Assembly (NCBI RefSeq): GCF_000633455.1
Contig: NZ_AYMG01000001.1
Span: forward strand, 124,001-188,000
Length of the DNA: 64,000 nucleotides
Origin: Pedobacter jeongneungensis
Lineage (GTDB): Bacteria; Bacteroidota; Bacteroidia; Sphingobacteriales; Sphingobacteriaceae
Direction: 5' to 3'
The position numbers and the translations under genes were made by a program. Positions 35,083 through 44,387 of the stretch are shown here, in pieces; the stretch's first letter is position 1; every line of letters starts with the position of its first letter. The notes below the pieces were generated by a model. It was not told where the DNA came from. It did no database searches and saw only the letters and a list, made by a program, of their open reading frames with translations.

Positions 35083-35742
35083 ATGACGATCAAAGTGAAA
35101 AATACAATCCAGGACTATGATTTAGGGATAACGCTCGAGCAAAGGGCTGATGTTTGCAATAGGGCTGCCGCAGTTGAAGGAATCTGTGGTACCATCAGTG
35201 CCATAGAAATTCTCAATCATTTTAATATTAAGTTATCTGACCATGAGATCAAAGAGGGAATTAAAGATGATTCCATCCAAGGAACCAACCAAGTGAATAT
35301 GTCATTGTTCATGTCTGAATATCTCGATGTTACCTATTGCGTCAAATACAATCTTAAAAATGAAATAGAAAATTGGCCTGCCACCTGCAAAATCGACAAA
35401 GATGAAATTGTTGAATTTAGTAAGTTACTTGGGAAAGGTATTAATTTTGAAATTACGCCGAAGCTAGATGCTATTATCAGCAGATTAAAGATTGAGGATG
35501 CCGTAGCTCAATTTGTATTTCTTCAGAAAGGAAGCAAGATGACTCATTATGGCTTACTATGTAAAGTCGAGAATAACCTTCTGGAGTTCACTCAAAGAGA
35601 TGGTCAGGTTTATGAGCCCGACGTAGAAATTGAAGAATTTTTATCTTGGTGGGACTTAAATGGCGCAGAAATGGACCCTGAACAACTCGTTTTGATTTAC
35701 AAAAAAAAAACAATTCCTCCGCAAAACCCCGCTGCTGACTAA
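35083..35742 (+). CDS. Possible C39-like (papain-fold) cysteine peptidase downstream of Qat
   Basis: 219 residues from ATG 35083 (MTIKVKNTIQD). GICGTISAIEILNHF near residue 34 looks like the catalytic-Cys helix of C39-like peptidases. KMTHYGLLCKVENN near 157 supplies a His followed by a beta hairpin as in the family. EFLSWWDLNGAE comes near the end. There is no signal peptide, so it would act in the cytoplasm. It is codirectional with qatD 106 bases downstream but is not a known Qat component. The assignment rests on short motifs. Confidence 0.45.
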   Translation: MTIKVKNTIQDYDLGITLEQRADVCNRAAAVEGICGTISAIEILNHFNIKLSDHEIKEGIKDDSIQGTNQVNMSLFMSEYLDVTYCVKYNLKNEIENWPATCKIDKDEIVEFSKLLGKGINFEITPKLDAIISRLKIEDAVAQFVFLQKGSKMTHYGLLCKVENNLLEFTQRDGQVYEPDVEIEEFLSWWDLNGAEMDPEQLVLIYKKKTIPPQNPAAD

Positions 35743-36147
35743 GCTCAGTTTATGCATGCACATTTAATATTATACATATATAGCGAGTTTAATTCAAAAT
35801 ACACAAATCGTAATTCTAGCTTACAGGATTGAGCAAAGACGAGAGACAGCTCTTTTCTAGGTTAAAAATGGCGTCATTAAATAAAGTGTTTATATTAATA
35901 CTTTCTCAAGCATAAGTGATTTATGGTATATTTTTGGATTCGAATGGATAAAGTTTGCGAGTTAAATAGAGCCATCTCTTGCATAATCAAAATGTATTTG
36001 TTAGTTTCGGTTAGATTAATTGCTCAGATTTCAGCCTTTTATCTGTTACCATTTGGCAGATATGCTCCAGATACATTTCGCTTTATGAAGCACGCTAGAA
36101 ACACTGTAGCAGTTTTCTAACCACTTATCAAACAAACATTGAACTTT
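35743..36147. other. Intergenic region without supported gene
   Basis: About 400 AT-rich bases between the C39-like and DUF2971 genes. One 65-codon frame at 35923 has no family resemblance and I do not call it. No clear terminator or promoter box recognised. Confidence 0.4.
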
Positions 36148-36780
36148 ATGAAGCAGGATAGCATTAAAAAGCTGAACAGGTTTACCACGCTTCCAATTTT
36201 ATTGGATCTATTGGACAGAAAGAAACTTACCCTTCTTGATCCGAAGCTATGGGATGATAGGAATGATTCGGAAATCATTTTGGAATACAAAAGGAGAAAG
36301 GGGTTAAAAAACCTTTTTGCTGTCTGCCTGTCCATGGGAGATGAGACCATACACCATTGGAAGACATTTTCTAATGGCACCAGTGGCTGTCTGATAGAGT
36401 TTGATGCCAAAAAACTATTTCCTATTCTGGAGTCCATTCCAAACCTTTACCATAAAAAAGTAACCTATAAGAAACTTGCAGATGTAGAGCGTAAAGACGC
36501 GGTAATAGATCTAGATGATATCCCATTTACTAAGCGCTGGCCGTATCGATGTGAAGAAGAGTACCGCATCATTGTGGAATCGAATAATGAGGATACTTTT
36601 TTTGAGATAAACATTCCGTTAGATGTCATACAGAAAATAACGATAAGTCAGCAAATGCCGGAACCGATCTACAAAACGATTAAGGGCTACCTTAAAGGTT
36701 TAAGGGGCAATCCGGATAGTAGGATCAACCGCTCAACGTTGTATGAAAACAAGCGTTGGATCAATACGTTCAAAAGATAA
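36148..36780 (+). CDS. DUF2971-family protein
   Basis: 210 residues from ATG 36148 (MKQDSIKKLNRFT). TTLPILLDLLDRKKLTLLDP, then WDDRNDSEI near 34, FAVCLSMGDETIHHWKTF near 56 and the run GCLIEFDA near 80 are the DUF2971 pattern; WPYRCEEEYRIIVE near 130 is its second conserved block. The family is common next to defence genes but has no settled activity. It is followed after 32 bases by a 439-residue gene of unknown function, likely a partner. Confidence 0.75.
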   Translation: MKQDSIKKLNRFTTLPILLDLLDRKKLTLLDPKLWDDRNDSEIILEYKRRKGLKNLFAVCLSMGDETIHHWKTFSNGTSGCLIEFDAKKLFPILESIPNLYHKKVTYKKLADVERKDAVIDLDDIPFTKRWPYRCEEEYRIIVESNNEDTFFEINIPLDVIQKITISQQMPEPIYKTIKGYLKGLRGNPDSRINRSTLYENKRWINTFKR

Positions 36781-36812
36781 TTAGCATATTGTTTGGGTAA
36801 AAATGATCTAAG

Positions 36813-38132
36813 ATGAAACGACTGACCATTAAGATAGATAATGAGAATGTCTATTTAAGTCCAAATACAACTATTCCCTTAATCCAGACAAATTTTCCCT
36901 ATCGACATTGTAAACTACGTTCACACCGGGATGTTTTCTGGGAAGTAGAACTCTTGGGGTACATGGAAGACTCGAGGTGTTGGCACATTCAGGTAATAGG
37001 CTATTCTTCTATCGACATATCCAGCTTTGAGCGTCAGAAGTCAACCAGGGAAATTTCTAAGATTGTCTTTGAAAGATTTGATTGGAACAGGTTAGAGCGT
37101 TTGCTCTCAAGCTATCACAAAATGGGCATGCAGGATATGCTATACAATTTATATCCAGGTAGGCATGATTTTCCAGACTCCGAATCGAGTTTCTTTAAGG
37201 GGGCATCCCGGCAGTCTTTTACAGATAATGGAGAACATTTAAGCAAAGAGAATGATATGTCTTTCGGTCATCTGCCACAAATAAAGGAACATCAAATCAC
37301 TTTTTCTGTTGACTTCAAGGATGCACAGTTTTCAGATGGCTTGGTGAAGTTTAGCAAGAAAACAAAGGAAATTAGTCAGTCTTTGAATTTTCAAATCGTA
37401 AACAACCACCTTCGTGCCGAGTTCGATCACATCAAATCCTGGTTTGGAAAATGGTTCAAAACGAAGAAGTTTATAGTGAATGCGGTGATTATCCAAACTG
37501 ACGGAAAAGTTACCGGGCTGAGCGCTGAATCTGCTGAAATTAGTATGATCAATCAAGAGCTCATTGATCGGGTAAGGGAGCAACGGACTGTAGCGCTCAC
37601 AAAGTCTTTGGGAGGCCCAGAGCGGGACAGGTCTCTGTTTACCGCAATGGAGGTTTTCAATGAGACCGGTGATGCAGCGGGTAACGTTTTCTTGCAACAG
37701 GAGGAAGATATATTACAATTGTTGATCAAAAAAACGGAGACGAGAAACCACAAGCAATTGGATTATTTATCAGGTGTTAGGCAGTCGAAAGATGTAAAGC
37801 TTAGGTTTACATTGGCCCCCAGTTTTGGATTTGTATTTTTTGTCAGGGGCGGCTTTAACAACCATTTTGTCTGGGAGCTGTTAAATACGAATGCTACCTA
37901 TATCTGGAGCTTTGATAGCAAAGAGGGGAGTACAGAACAGCAATTAAAAGAAGTAGAAGGCGCTATTGCTTTTATCAAACAGAACGGAAGAGAACCATAT
38001 AAACGGAAGTATAGGCAGGAAAACAAGATGACTGGGTTTTCATTTTCTTCAATAGAGCACGACGGAGTTAGTTCGGAAACTGAAGAAGGGTTTTTAAAGT
38101 GGAAAGATAAAGTTGAATTGAATACCATCTAA
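36813..38132 (+). CDS. Protein of unknown function paired with DUF2971
   Basis: 439 residues; I do not recognise a family. It is soluble, mixed alpha/beta, with no P-loop, no membrane segment and no nuclease motif that I can see. Near residue 210 is a tryptophan/lysine-rich segment (HIKSWFGKWFKTKKFIV). The part around 330-410 (LAPSFGFVFFVRGGFNNHFVWELL) looks like a folded domain. It is codirectional with the DUF2971 gene and convergent with putAbiC, with only 3 bases between the stops. Confidence 0.6.
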   Translation: MKRLTIKIDNENVYLSPNTTIPLIQTNFPYRHCKLRSHRDVFWEVELLGYMEDSRCWHIQVIGYSSIDISSFERQKSTREISKIVFERFDWNRLERLLSSYHKMGMQDMLYNLYPGRHDFPDSESSFFKGASRQSFTDNGEHLSKENDMSFGHLPQIKEHQITFSVDFKDAQFSDGLVKFSKKTKEISQSLNFQIVNNHLRAEFDHIKSWFGKWFKTKKFIVNAVIIQTDGKVTGLSAESAEISMINQELIDRVREQRTVALTKSLGGPERDRSLFTAMEVFNETGDAAGNVFLQQEEDILQLLIKKTETRNHKQLDYLSGVRQSKDVKLRFTLAPSFGFVFFVRGGFNNHFVWELLNTNATYIWSFDSKEGSTEQQLKEVEGAIAFIKQNGREPYKRKYRQENKMTGFSFSSIEHDGVSSETEEGFLKWKDKVELNTI

Positions 38133-38135
38133 TCT

Positions 38136-39026
38136 TTAAGAATGATACGTTTTGATTTCATCAATATTCAGGAATTTAAATTTTGTCTTCGGATAGAGTA
38201 CGTGGTGAGCGCGTTTGATGAGTGAATTTTCGTCTATGTTTTCGAAGAAATTATATTCATCCAATAGATTGTAGAAATTGAAGGTTTTGCTTCTATTTAG
38301 TCCTTTGTCGCTCAGTACGTTATAATAGATCAAAGCCAGCTCGTTATTGGATAACTGCGCCTGAATGAGGTTGATGTAATTCAAATGGTCATTAGCAGGT
38401 TTTCGGTTTTTTAACGTAAACTGGAGCAGATTATAAAGGTACCTGAAATAATGGCCGAGTTCGGAATGAAAGTTTTTATAGAAACTCATATACGCGATAT
38501 TGAAATCATCTCTAATGATCTCTTGTTCCAAGGATTCAATTTTTTCATTAAGTCTTATTTTAGTGAAGATCGTTCCAAGAGATGAATCCGGGTCTATTAA
38601 ATTATAGGATTTATCGTATTCTTTGGCAAGCTCCCCAAGTGCGTAATCTATAAAATTTTGCCCTTCATATAATTCCGTAATAGTATCAATGACCACTTTC
38701 TTCTTCATCGAGAGCTTAATATTGTGCAGTACATTGAGCATATTAAAGAAAGTAGTTTCAAACTGTTGTTTTTCGATAAACTTCTGGTTATCTGAGAACT
38801 GGTCTTTCTGGATATTTAAGGTCATAATGATCAACAGTACGCCGATTATGGACCAGGTTATTGCTAGTACCTGAGCTGATTCTCCTAGAAGCTTTGTGTA
38901 AGCTAAATCGATCCTTCCAAAGGGAACGACTTTTCCGTCGCTCCAGACCTTTAGGATAAATGAGACCAGCAGTATAAGGCCAATGAAAAGGAAAAGATAA
39001 ACTAAAGCCTTTATGATTTTTTTCAT
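38136..39026 (-). CDS. Putative phage abortive infection protein (putAbiC family)
   Basis: 296 residues. Two N-terminal membrane segments (about 8-28 and 52-70) are followed by a helical cytoplasmic domain. QQFETTFFNMLNVLHNIKLS near 87, GHYFRYLYNLLQF near 190 and LSNNELALIYYNVLS near 226 are the conserved blocks of putAbiC proteins. Its ATG overlaps the upstream gene's TGA in ATGA, so its translation probably depends on that gene being read. The upstream gene carries a frameshifting duplication, which may turn this one down too. Confidence 0.8.
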   Translation of the reverse strand: MKKIIKALVYLFLFIGLILLVSFILKVWSDGKVVPFGRIDLAYTKLLGESAQVLAITWSIIGVLLIIMTLNIQKDQFSDNQKFIEKQQFETTFFNMLNVLHNIKLSMKKKVVIDTITELYEGQNFIDYALGELAKEYDKSYNLIDPDSSLGTIFTKIRLNEKIESLEQEIIRDDFNIAYMSFYKNFHSELGHYFRYLYNLLQFTLKNRKPANDHLNYINLIQAQLSNNELALIYYNVLSDKGLNRSKTFNFYNLLDEYNFFENIDENSLIKRAHHVLYPKTKFKFLNIDEIKTYHS

Positions 39027-39998
39027 CGTTTGTTGTTTTGCTCGGCCTTGATGTCCGAAAGTAATTTTATCGATGCTTTTTTTATATCTGATAATTCGGG
39101 AAAGCCTTTGCTATTTATCTTTACCAGATGAGAAATGTCGATATCCGGACTAAAGTTGTCCATATGGGTGGTATCAAGTACGTAAGGTCTGCCGTTAGCT
39201 TTAAAATACACTTTTAGGGGCACGTTTGCGAGTCCGGAAACCTGAAAATAAGAATCAACCTTTGTCTTGTCGCTGGATATAATTTTACGCACCGAATTCA
39301 TCAGATTGATCTTTTTATTTCTTTTTGCAACTAGGTTTACCTCAAGGTATGTATCTGCAGGATTAAAATCGTCATTTGGATTGGTAGACCTGAATACGTT
39401 TGAGAACTGCTGTGAATCTCTAGACTGAAAACTTACCTTTTTGATCTCGGCATCGTCCAATATCCTGTTAAATTCCCGGTGGGAGGTGATCGGGTCAAAC
39501 GATATGGTATATTCCGGGTGCGTTTTCATAAACTCGCCTCTTAATGCTTTTACAAATAAAGTAAATACACCAAACTGCTTGAATCTTTGAAGCAGTATAT
39601 AGCCTTTTTTTTCATTTTTTGGAATATCGCATAGAAAATAAAAAGGCATCAATGGCGAGTCATCTTTGCCTATTGTCCCTTTATCCTTTCCTTTTCCGTC
39701 GATAAAGATAGACTCAACTCCATAGTCTCCCGTTTCCAGTTCCCCATCTATACATCTGCCAAAGGGTTGGAATGCATCGGTATTGATCCGGAGCCGTTTC
39801 TGATTTACTTTGTCTTCAAAAAGGGCGAAAGTATTTGTACCGTCGTTTAAAAGGGCAGGAAGTTTTTGAAACAGTTCAATCAGGTCAGATCCAAAATCGA
39901 AGTCGCTTAGGACTTCAAGATCTTTTATGCTTTGATTTCTTTTGTGAATGGTAATGTTGTATACAGCTACTGTAGTTAAGTACTGTAGTTAAGCCCAT
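39023..39998 (-). pseudogene. putAbiC-partner gene, out of frame by a 13-bp tandem duplication (possibly switchable)
   Basis: From ATG 39998 the reading goes MGLTTV and then shifts, ending after 27 codons, because TACTGTAGTTAAG is present twice in a row at 39968-39993. Removing one copy gives MGLTTVAVYNITIHKRNQ and an uninterrupted 320-residue protein to the stop at 39023. In the present state no ATG opens the long frame upstream of codon ATG 39649, a poor start in mid-domain. The protein is soluble and unrecognised (DAFQPFGRCIDGELETGDYG, SLIPLM-type core, YTISFDPITSHREFN). It overlaps putAbiC by 4 bases, so the pair is one unit. Either a dead gene or an OFF state. Confidence 0.75.
39968..39993. 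repeat. Exact 13-bp tandem duplication inside a start region
   Basis: TACTGTAGTTAAG twice, head to tail (39968-39980, 39981-39993). Thirteen is not a multiple of three, so copy number sets the frame of the gene read on the minus strand from 39998. Confidence 0.95.
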
Positions 39999-40368
39999 AT
40001 GGAGAGGATTAGTTTTGATTTAGATAATAAACGGATTCAATATAATGAATTTTTTGTTTTTCATAGATTGGTTAGGGAAATATACCAATAGGTTGACAAT
40101 TAAGAAATACTAAACAGGTTGTGTCCTTTGAGTTATTAATGGTGCTTGGAATCAAAAAGGATAGACCAGTGCAGCTCTCTCATTCCGGGGGCAACTGAAG
40201 CATTTGCCAGGGAATAGGAATCCTGGATATCGCGAAACTCATCGGATCGCTAGCTAGTGACCTCCTAAGTGTAATTATTATTAAGGAAGCGTTAGCAACC
40301 GCGTCATCCCCTATGGATGCTTTATCAAAGGCAACGTTAATGTAATTTGTGTTTTATTGATCGATATT
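39999..40368. other. Intergenic region upstream of the putAbiC pair
   Basis: 370 bases without a supported gene. It should contain the promoter of the putAbiC pair, but no clear TAnnTTTG box is visible. The G+C-richer part near 40170-40330 shows no reading frame of note. Confidence 0.4.
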
Positions 40369-40911
40369 TTAACTATTAATACTATAATAAAACACCGATT
40401 TTTTACCTGTTTTATCGATTCGTTTTAAAATACCTTCATTATACATCCTCTCTAATATTTTAGCAATAACTTTTGGATTTAAATTTTTGGAGTACTTTGG
40501 GTTTTCTTTTATAAATAAGTGAATCTCTTTTGTTCGTCTAGGTTCTGAAAAATACTGTTCTTTTATTAATACATTTCTTAAAAAATAAGTAGCAATTCCC
40601 TCTTTTGAACGTGAATTAAAATATTCCGGATTTGACTTATTGTCTTCATAAAAATCCTTTAAAGCTTCAATATCTTCAATCCGTTTGATTTTTATTAATT
40701 TTTCTGAAAAGAGCTGTGATATTGTAATTTCAAAAAACGCAGTTATTTTTTCTAAAGTTTGAACTGAAGGTTTTGTTTGTTGCAATAATATTTTACGGAT
40801 AGTCATTGATGACAAATTTGTTCCCTCTGCTAAGCCATTTATTGTTAAGTCTGATTGATCCATTAAGGAAATCAGTTGCTTTTTAATCAAAGTATATTCT
40901 TTATTGTCCAT
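40369..40911 (-). CDS. Xre-type HTH regulator with C-terminal winged-helix-like part
   Basis: 180 residues from ATG 40911 (MDNKEYTLIKKQL). An N-terminal Xre HTH (LTINGLAEGTNLSSMTIRKI then QTKPSVQTLEKITAFFEI) is followed by a helical C-terminal domain. This ends in PKVIAKILERMYNEGILKRI and SVFYYSI, which look like a winged helix with its beta wing. It is divergent from the SusC/SusD operon. A short inverted repeat AACAA/TTGTT at 40943-40960 overlaps the -33 region of the promoter pointing to susC and may be its operator. Confidence 0.7.
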   Translation of the reverse strand: MDNKEYTLIKKQLISLMDQSDLTINGLAEGTNLSSMTIRKILLQQTKPSVQTLEKITAFFEITISQLFSEKLIKIKRIEDIEALKDFYEDNKSNPEYFNSRSKEGIATYFLRNVLIKEQYFSEPRRTKEIHLFIKENPKYSKNLNPKVIAKILERMYNEGILKRIDKTGKKSVFYYSINS

Positions 40912-40958
40912 TAAAAGCAAAAAAGATTATAACTTTGGAGACAACAATTAAATAGTTG

Positions 40959-40989
40959 TTTGTTTTTTGATGTCAAAATAATATATTTG
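40959..40989 (+). promoter_or_regulatory. Strong Bacteroidota promoter driving the susC leader
   Basis: TTTG at 40959-40962, 19 bases, then TATATTTG at 40982-40989: a full match to the -33/-7 consensus. Transcription would start near 40996, almost 400 bases before the susC-like ATG. Confidence 0.6.
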
Positions 40990-40995
40990 TTTATT

Positions 40996-41355
40996 ATAAT
41001 TAGGTATTAATAAGAGTCTTGCAATCACAAAATCTGAGGCCGTTGAAGCAAGACAGCAGATTAATACCCACAGCTTGTTTTGTATGTGCTATATTTGTGC
41101 ATTAAAATAACTGTGGGGACTGCTGTAATTCCATTTCAACATAAGGCCTCAGAAACTTTTAAGTGGTGATGGTTTGCGGCCCCACAGGTATTAGCAATCT
41201 AAACAAGACTCGTATAAACCCATACGAGCATGAATTTTAAATCAACACATCTTTTTAATCACCTTATTTCCTTGGTGATCTGTGCACCTGAATAATCCTT
41301 ATGGTCAAGGCAGGGAATTTAATGGTTCTTTGATAATAGCCTGCCTTGATTTTTT
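40996..41355 (+). ncRNA. Putative structured leader RNA or small RNA ahead of susC-like gene
   Basis: Nested complementary blocks fold 41014-41211 into one long interrupted hairpin: GAGTCTTG/CAAGACTC, CTGAGGCC/GGCCTCAG, GTTGAA/TTCAAC, ACAGCAG/CTGCTGT and CCCACAG/CTGTGGG, all in the right order. Two more hairpins follow (CTCGTAT/ATACGAG at 41209-41228, sharing three bases with the outer arm; ATCACC/GGTGAT at 41258-41279), then an intrinsic terminator. With the promoter at 40959 this looks like a discrete RNA of about 360 nt or an attenuated leader. I match it to no known RNA family. Confidence 0.45.
41305..41355 (+). terminator. Intrinsic terminator 33 bases before susC-like start codon
   Basis: TCAAGGCAGG at 41305-41314 pairs with CCTGCCTTGA at 41340-41349 and is followed by six T. 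It must be read through, or prevented from forming, for SusC/SusD expression from the upstream promoter. Confidence 0.75.
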
Positions 41356-41388
41356 ATAAGCCTTTTTCCTAACTAACTAACCGACTTC

Positions 41389-44385
41389 ATGAAAAAAACA
41401 ATAAACATAGTCGTAATGGCTTTGCTATGCCTAAATTTTTGGGCCGATGCACAAACTGTTCCGATAAAACTCTCCGGTACCGTGAGGAATAAAGCAGGGA
41501 AACCTATTCCTGATGCTACCATAAGAGTCTCCGAAAAAGAAAGCATAACCCTCACAGACAAAGATGGAAAGTTCAGCATTATGGATACCAGACCTGATGG
41601 CATGCTTACGATAAGCAGCGTCGGTTACCAGACTGTTAATATCCCCTATGGACCAAAATTAACACTTGAGATCATCTTGAATGAGACAGCAGGATCTCTG
41701 GATGATGTGGTGGTGATCGCCTATGGCACTACGACTAAAAAGCTGAACACTGGCGCTATCGGAAAGGTAAGTGCTTCAGAAATCGCGCTTCAACCTGTAT
41801 CAAATCCGCTAAGTGCACTACAAGGCAGGATACCAGGACTTGCCATCACACAAAATAGCGGCATCAATGGCGCTGGGCTGAAGGTACAGATCAGAGGCCA
41901 GGGATCGCTGATGCAAGGCTCTGAACCGTTATTTATTATCGACGGCATTCCCTTTTCTCCAGGCAACAATTCCATCAACACCGTTACCAATGCAACAGGA
42001 AGTAGCGGATTGAGTCCCTTCAGTACAATCAACCCTTCGGAAATTGAGAGTGTTGAAATATTAAAGGATGCTGATGCAACATCAATATATGGTAGCCGCG
42101 GAGCAAATGGTGTAATCCTGATCACGACAAAAAAAGGTTTGGCAGGTAAGAGCAAATTAAATGTTAGTGTGTATAATGGATATAGCCATATCACCAGAAC
42201 AATGGATATGCTGGCAACAGAAGATTACCTTAAGATGCGCAAGGAAGGCTTTAAAAACGACGGGCTTGCTTTGACGAATGCAAACGCCCCGGATCTTCTG
42301 CTATGGAACCAGACCAGGTATACCAATTTTAAGGATATTCTGATTGGAGGAAATGCAAAAACCACCGATGTGCAGTCATCAATAAGCGGCGGGACCGAGA
42401 AAACCAGGTTTCTGATCTCCGGGGGCTACCATGGAGAGACTTCTGTATTTCCTGGTGAACAGCGTGACGATAAACTATCAGGCCGGATTAGCCTGAATCA
42501 TCGCTCAACGGACGAGCGCTTTAGCCTCGATTTTAATGGCGGGCTTTTATATGACCGCAATAAGATGAGTTCGGGCGATCTTACGGCCTATATCAATATG
42601 CCACCAAATATGCGATTATACGATGATGCGGGCAACCTGAACTGGCAAGAGGGCGGCACTTTTTTTGGCGGGGCAATTACCAACCCTTTGGCCGCAGCCA
42701 ACAGACAATATACCGGAAAGTTCAGTAACCTGACAACAAGCGTTAATATGGCATATGAAATCTTAGCCGGACTAAAAGGAAAGGTAAGCCTGGGGTACAA
42801 TAGCTTATCTGGTAATGACCAGGCGCTTAATCCCTCAAGTTCCATAAATCCAAACTCAGGAACACTTCCTTATTCCAACTTTGGCCGATCATTTTTAGGC
42901 AGCTGGATTGTGGAGCCGCAGCTCGAATATACCAATACATCAGGTAAGGGCAAATTGAACATCCTTGCCGGGGGAACCTTACAGAATACAAGCAGCAACA
43001 CCTTGAGTGTATCCGCACAGAATTACAGGAATAATATCCTGCTTTCCTCAATAGCCGCAGCCGGGAATGTTACCACAAGCAATAGTGATTACGCTTACCG
43101 CTATACGGCCATTTATGGAAGAATCAATTATAATTTTGCGGATAAGTATCTCATCAACCTGACGGGAAGACGTGATGGATCAAGCAGATTCGGACCGGGA
43201 AAGCGTTTTGCAAACTTTGGCGCCCTTGGAACGGCATGGATATTTACAGGAGAGGATTATATAAGGGAAAAACTATCCTGGCTTAGTTTCGGAAAGATAA
43301 GGGCCAGCTACGGCACAACCGGTAATGACCAGATTGGGAATTATAAGTTCCTGGATACTTGGACGAATTCCAGCTTGCCTTATCAGGGAAATGCAGGGCT
43401 CCAGCCTTCGAGCCTGTATAATGCGGATTTTTCCTGGGAGACAAACCATAAAGCTGAAGTGGCACTAGAGCTAGGGCTGCTGAAAAACCGGATCATGCTT
43501 AGCGCGGCATACTTTGTAAACCATAGCGGAAACCAGCTGATCAATTATCAGCTACCAATACAAACAGGCTTTACCTCGATTCTTAGAAACTTCGATGCTG
43601 TAGTGCAGAATTCAGGCCTGGAAATCAGTCTTGAAAGTACCAACTTTCTGAGTGGCGCTTTAAAATGGACCTCTAATGCAAATATTAGCATTCCAAAAAA
43701 CAAACTTGTTAAATTCAGTGGCCTCGATCGCTCCAGCTATGCCAATACCTATATCATCGGCGAACCACTTTCGACAAAAAGAGTGCTCGAATACCTTGGG
43801 GTAGATCCATCAACAGGAATCTACTCCTTTCGTGATTTGAACGGCGATGGCTTATATGACGCTTCTGATAGAATTCTGGTAAGAAATATTCAGCCTGATT
43901 TCTATGGAGGCCTTCAAAACAGCTTTTCCTATAAAAATATCAAGCTGGACATTTTCCTGGAATTCAGAAAACAGATCGGATACAACTACTTATATACCCA
44001 ATCGACCTTCATACCGGGCTACTTTTATTTCAACCAGCCCACTATTGTACTGGATCGGTGGCAAGCTGTTGGAGACCTTGCAGATATTCAGCGTTTCGTA
44101 GCCTCCGGCAGCAGCTCTGCTTATGCGCCGGCGGGAAATTATTTACCGGCTTCAAGTGCTGTATTTAGTGACGCATCTTTTATCAGGCTCAAAAATGTTT
44201 CCCTGACCTATGCCTTTGCGGAGCGATGGGTGAAAAAGCTCAAACTGCAACAGCTGAGTATATACGTTCATGGTCAGAATTTACTAACCATGACAGGATA
44301 TAAAGGAGCAGATCCGGAAAGCCAGAATCTGTTTGTGTTGCCACCCTTAAGGACAATAACCGCTGGTTTACAATTAACACTATAA
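41389..44385 (+). CDS. SusC/RagA-family TonB-dependent outer-membrane transporter
   Basis: 998 residues. Signal peptide (MKKTINIVVMALLCLNFWADA), carboxypeptidase-D-regulatory-like domain (KLSGTVRNKAGKPIPDATI to about residue 100), then TonB box and plug: LDDVVVIAYGT near 105, PLSALQGRIPGLAI near 140, IRGQGSL and LFIIDGIPF, and the motif ATSIYGSRGANGVILITTKKG near 227. The remainder is a 22-strand barrel ending in an aromatic-poor LQLTL. It imports a substrate captured with the SusD protein encoded 2 bases downstream. No glycosidase is near, so this is probably not a polysaccharide locus. Confidence 0.93.
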   Translation: MKKTINIVVMALLCLNFWADAQTVPIKLSGTVRNKAGKPIPDATIRVSEKESITLTDKDGKFSIMDTRPDGMLTISSVGYQTVNIPYGPKLTLEIILNETAGSLDDVVVIAYGTTTKKLNTGAIGKVSASEIALQPVSNPLSALQGRIPGLAITQNSGINGAGLKVQIRGQGSLMQGSEPLFIIDGIPFSPGNNSINTVTNATGSSGLSPFSTINPSEIESVEILKDADATSIYGSRGANGVILITTKKGLAGKSKLNVSVYNGYSHITRTMDMLATEDYLKMRKEGFKNDGLALTNANAPDLLLWNQTRYTNFKDILIGGNAKTTDVQSSISGGTEKTRFLISGGYHGETSVFPGEQRDDKLSGRISLNHRSTDERFSLDFNGGLLYDRNKMSSGDLTAYINMPPNMRLYDDAGNLNWQEGGTFFGGAITNPLAAANRQYTGKFSNLTTSVNMAYEILAGLKGKVSLGYNSLSGNDQALNPSSSINPNSGTLPYSNFGRSFLGSWIVEPQLEYTNTSGKGKLNILAGGTLQNTSSNTLSVSAQNYRNNILLSSIAAAGNVTTSNSDYAYRYTAIYGRINYNFADKYLINLTGRRDGSSRFGPGKRFANFGALGTAWIFTGEDYIREKLSWLSFGKIRASYGTTGNDQIGNYKFLDTWTNSSLPYQGNAGLQPSSLYNADFSWETNHKAEVALELGLLKNRIMLSAAYFVNHSGNQLINYQLPIQTGFTSILRNFDAVVQNSGLEISLESTNFLSGALKWTSNANISIPKNKLVKFSGLDRSSYANTYIIGEPLSTKRVLEYLGVDPSTGIYSFRDLNGDGLYDASDRILVRNIQPDFYGGLQNSFSYKNIKLDIFLEFRKQIGYNYLYTQSTFIPGYFYFNQPTIVLDRWQAVGDLADIQRFVASGSSSAYAPAGNYLPASSAVFSDASFIRLKNVSLTYAFAERWVKKLKLQQLSIYVHGQNLLTMTGYKGADPESQNLFVLPPLRTITAGLQLTL

Positions 44386-44387
44386 TT

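Noticed and set aside
35923..36120. 65-codon frame before the DUF2971 gene
   Set aside because: Composition of AT-rich intergenic DNA, no start signal, no homology pattern.
39023..39652. Treating the putAbiC partner as an intact 209-residue gene from TTG 39652
   Set aside because: The open frame continues about 110 codons upstream with protein-like sequence, and the single-copy version of the 13-bp repeat supplies a proper ATG.
41090..41097. TATATTTG as a second promoter inside the susC leader
   Set aside because: No -33 element at the right distance; it lies in the loop of the long hairpin and is likely chance.
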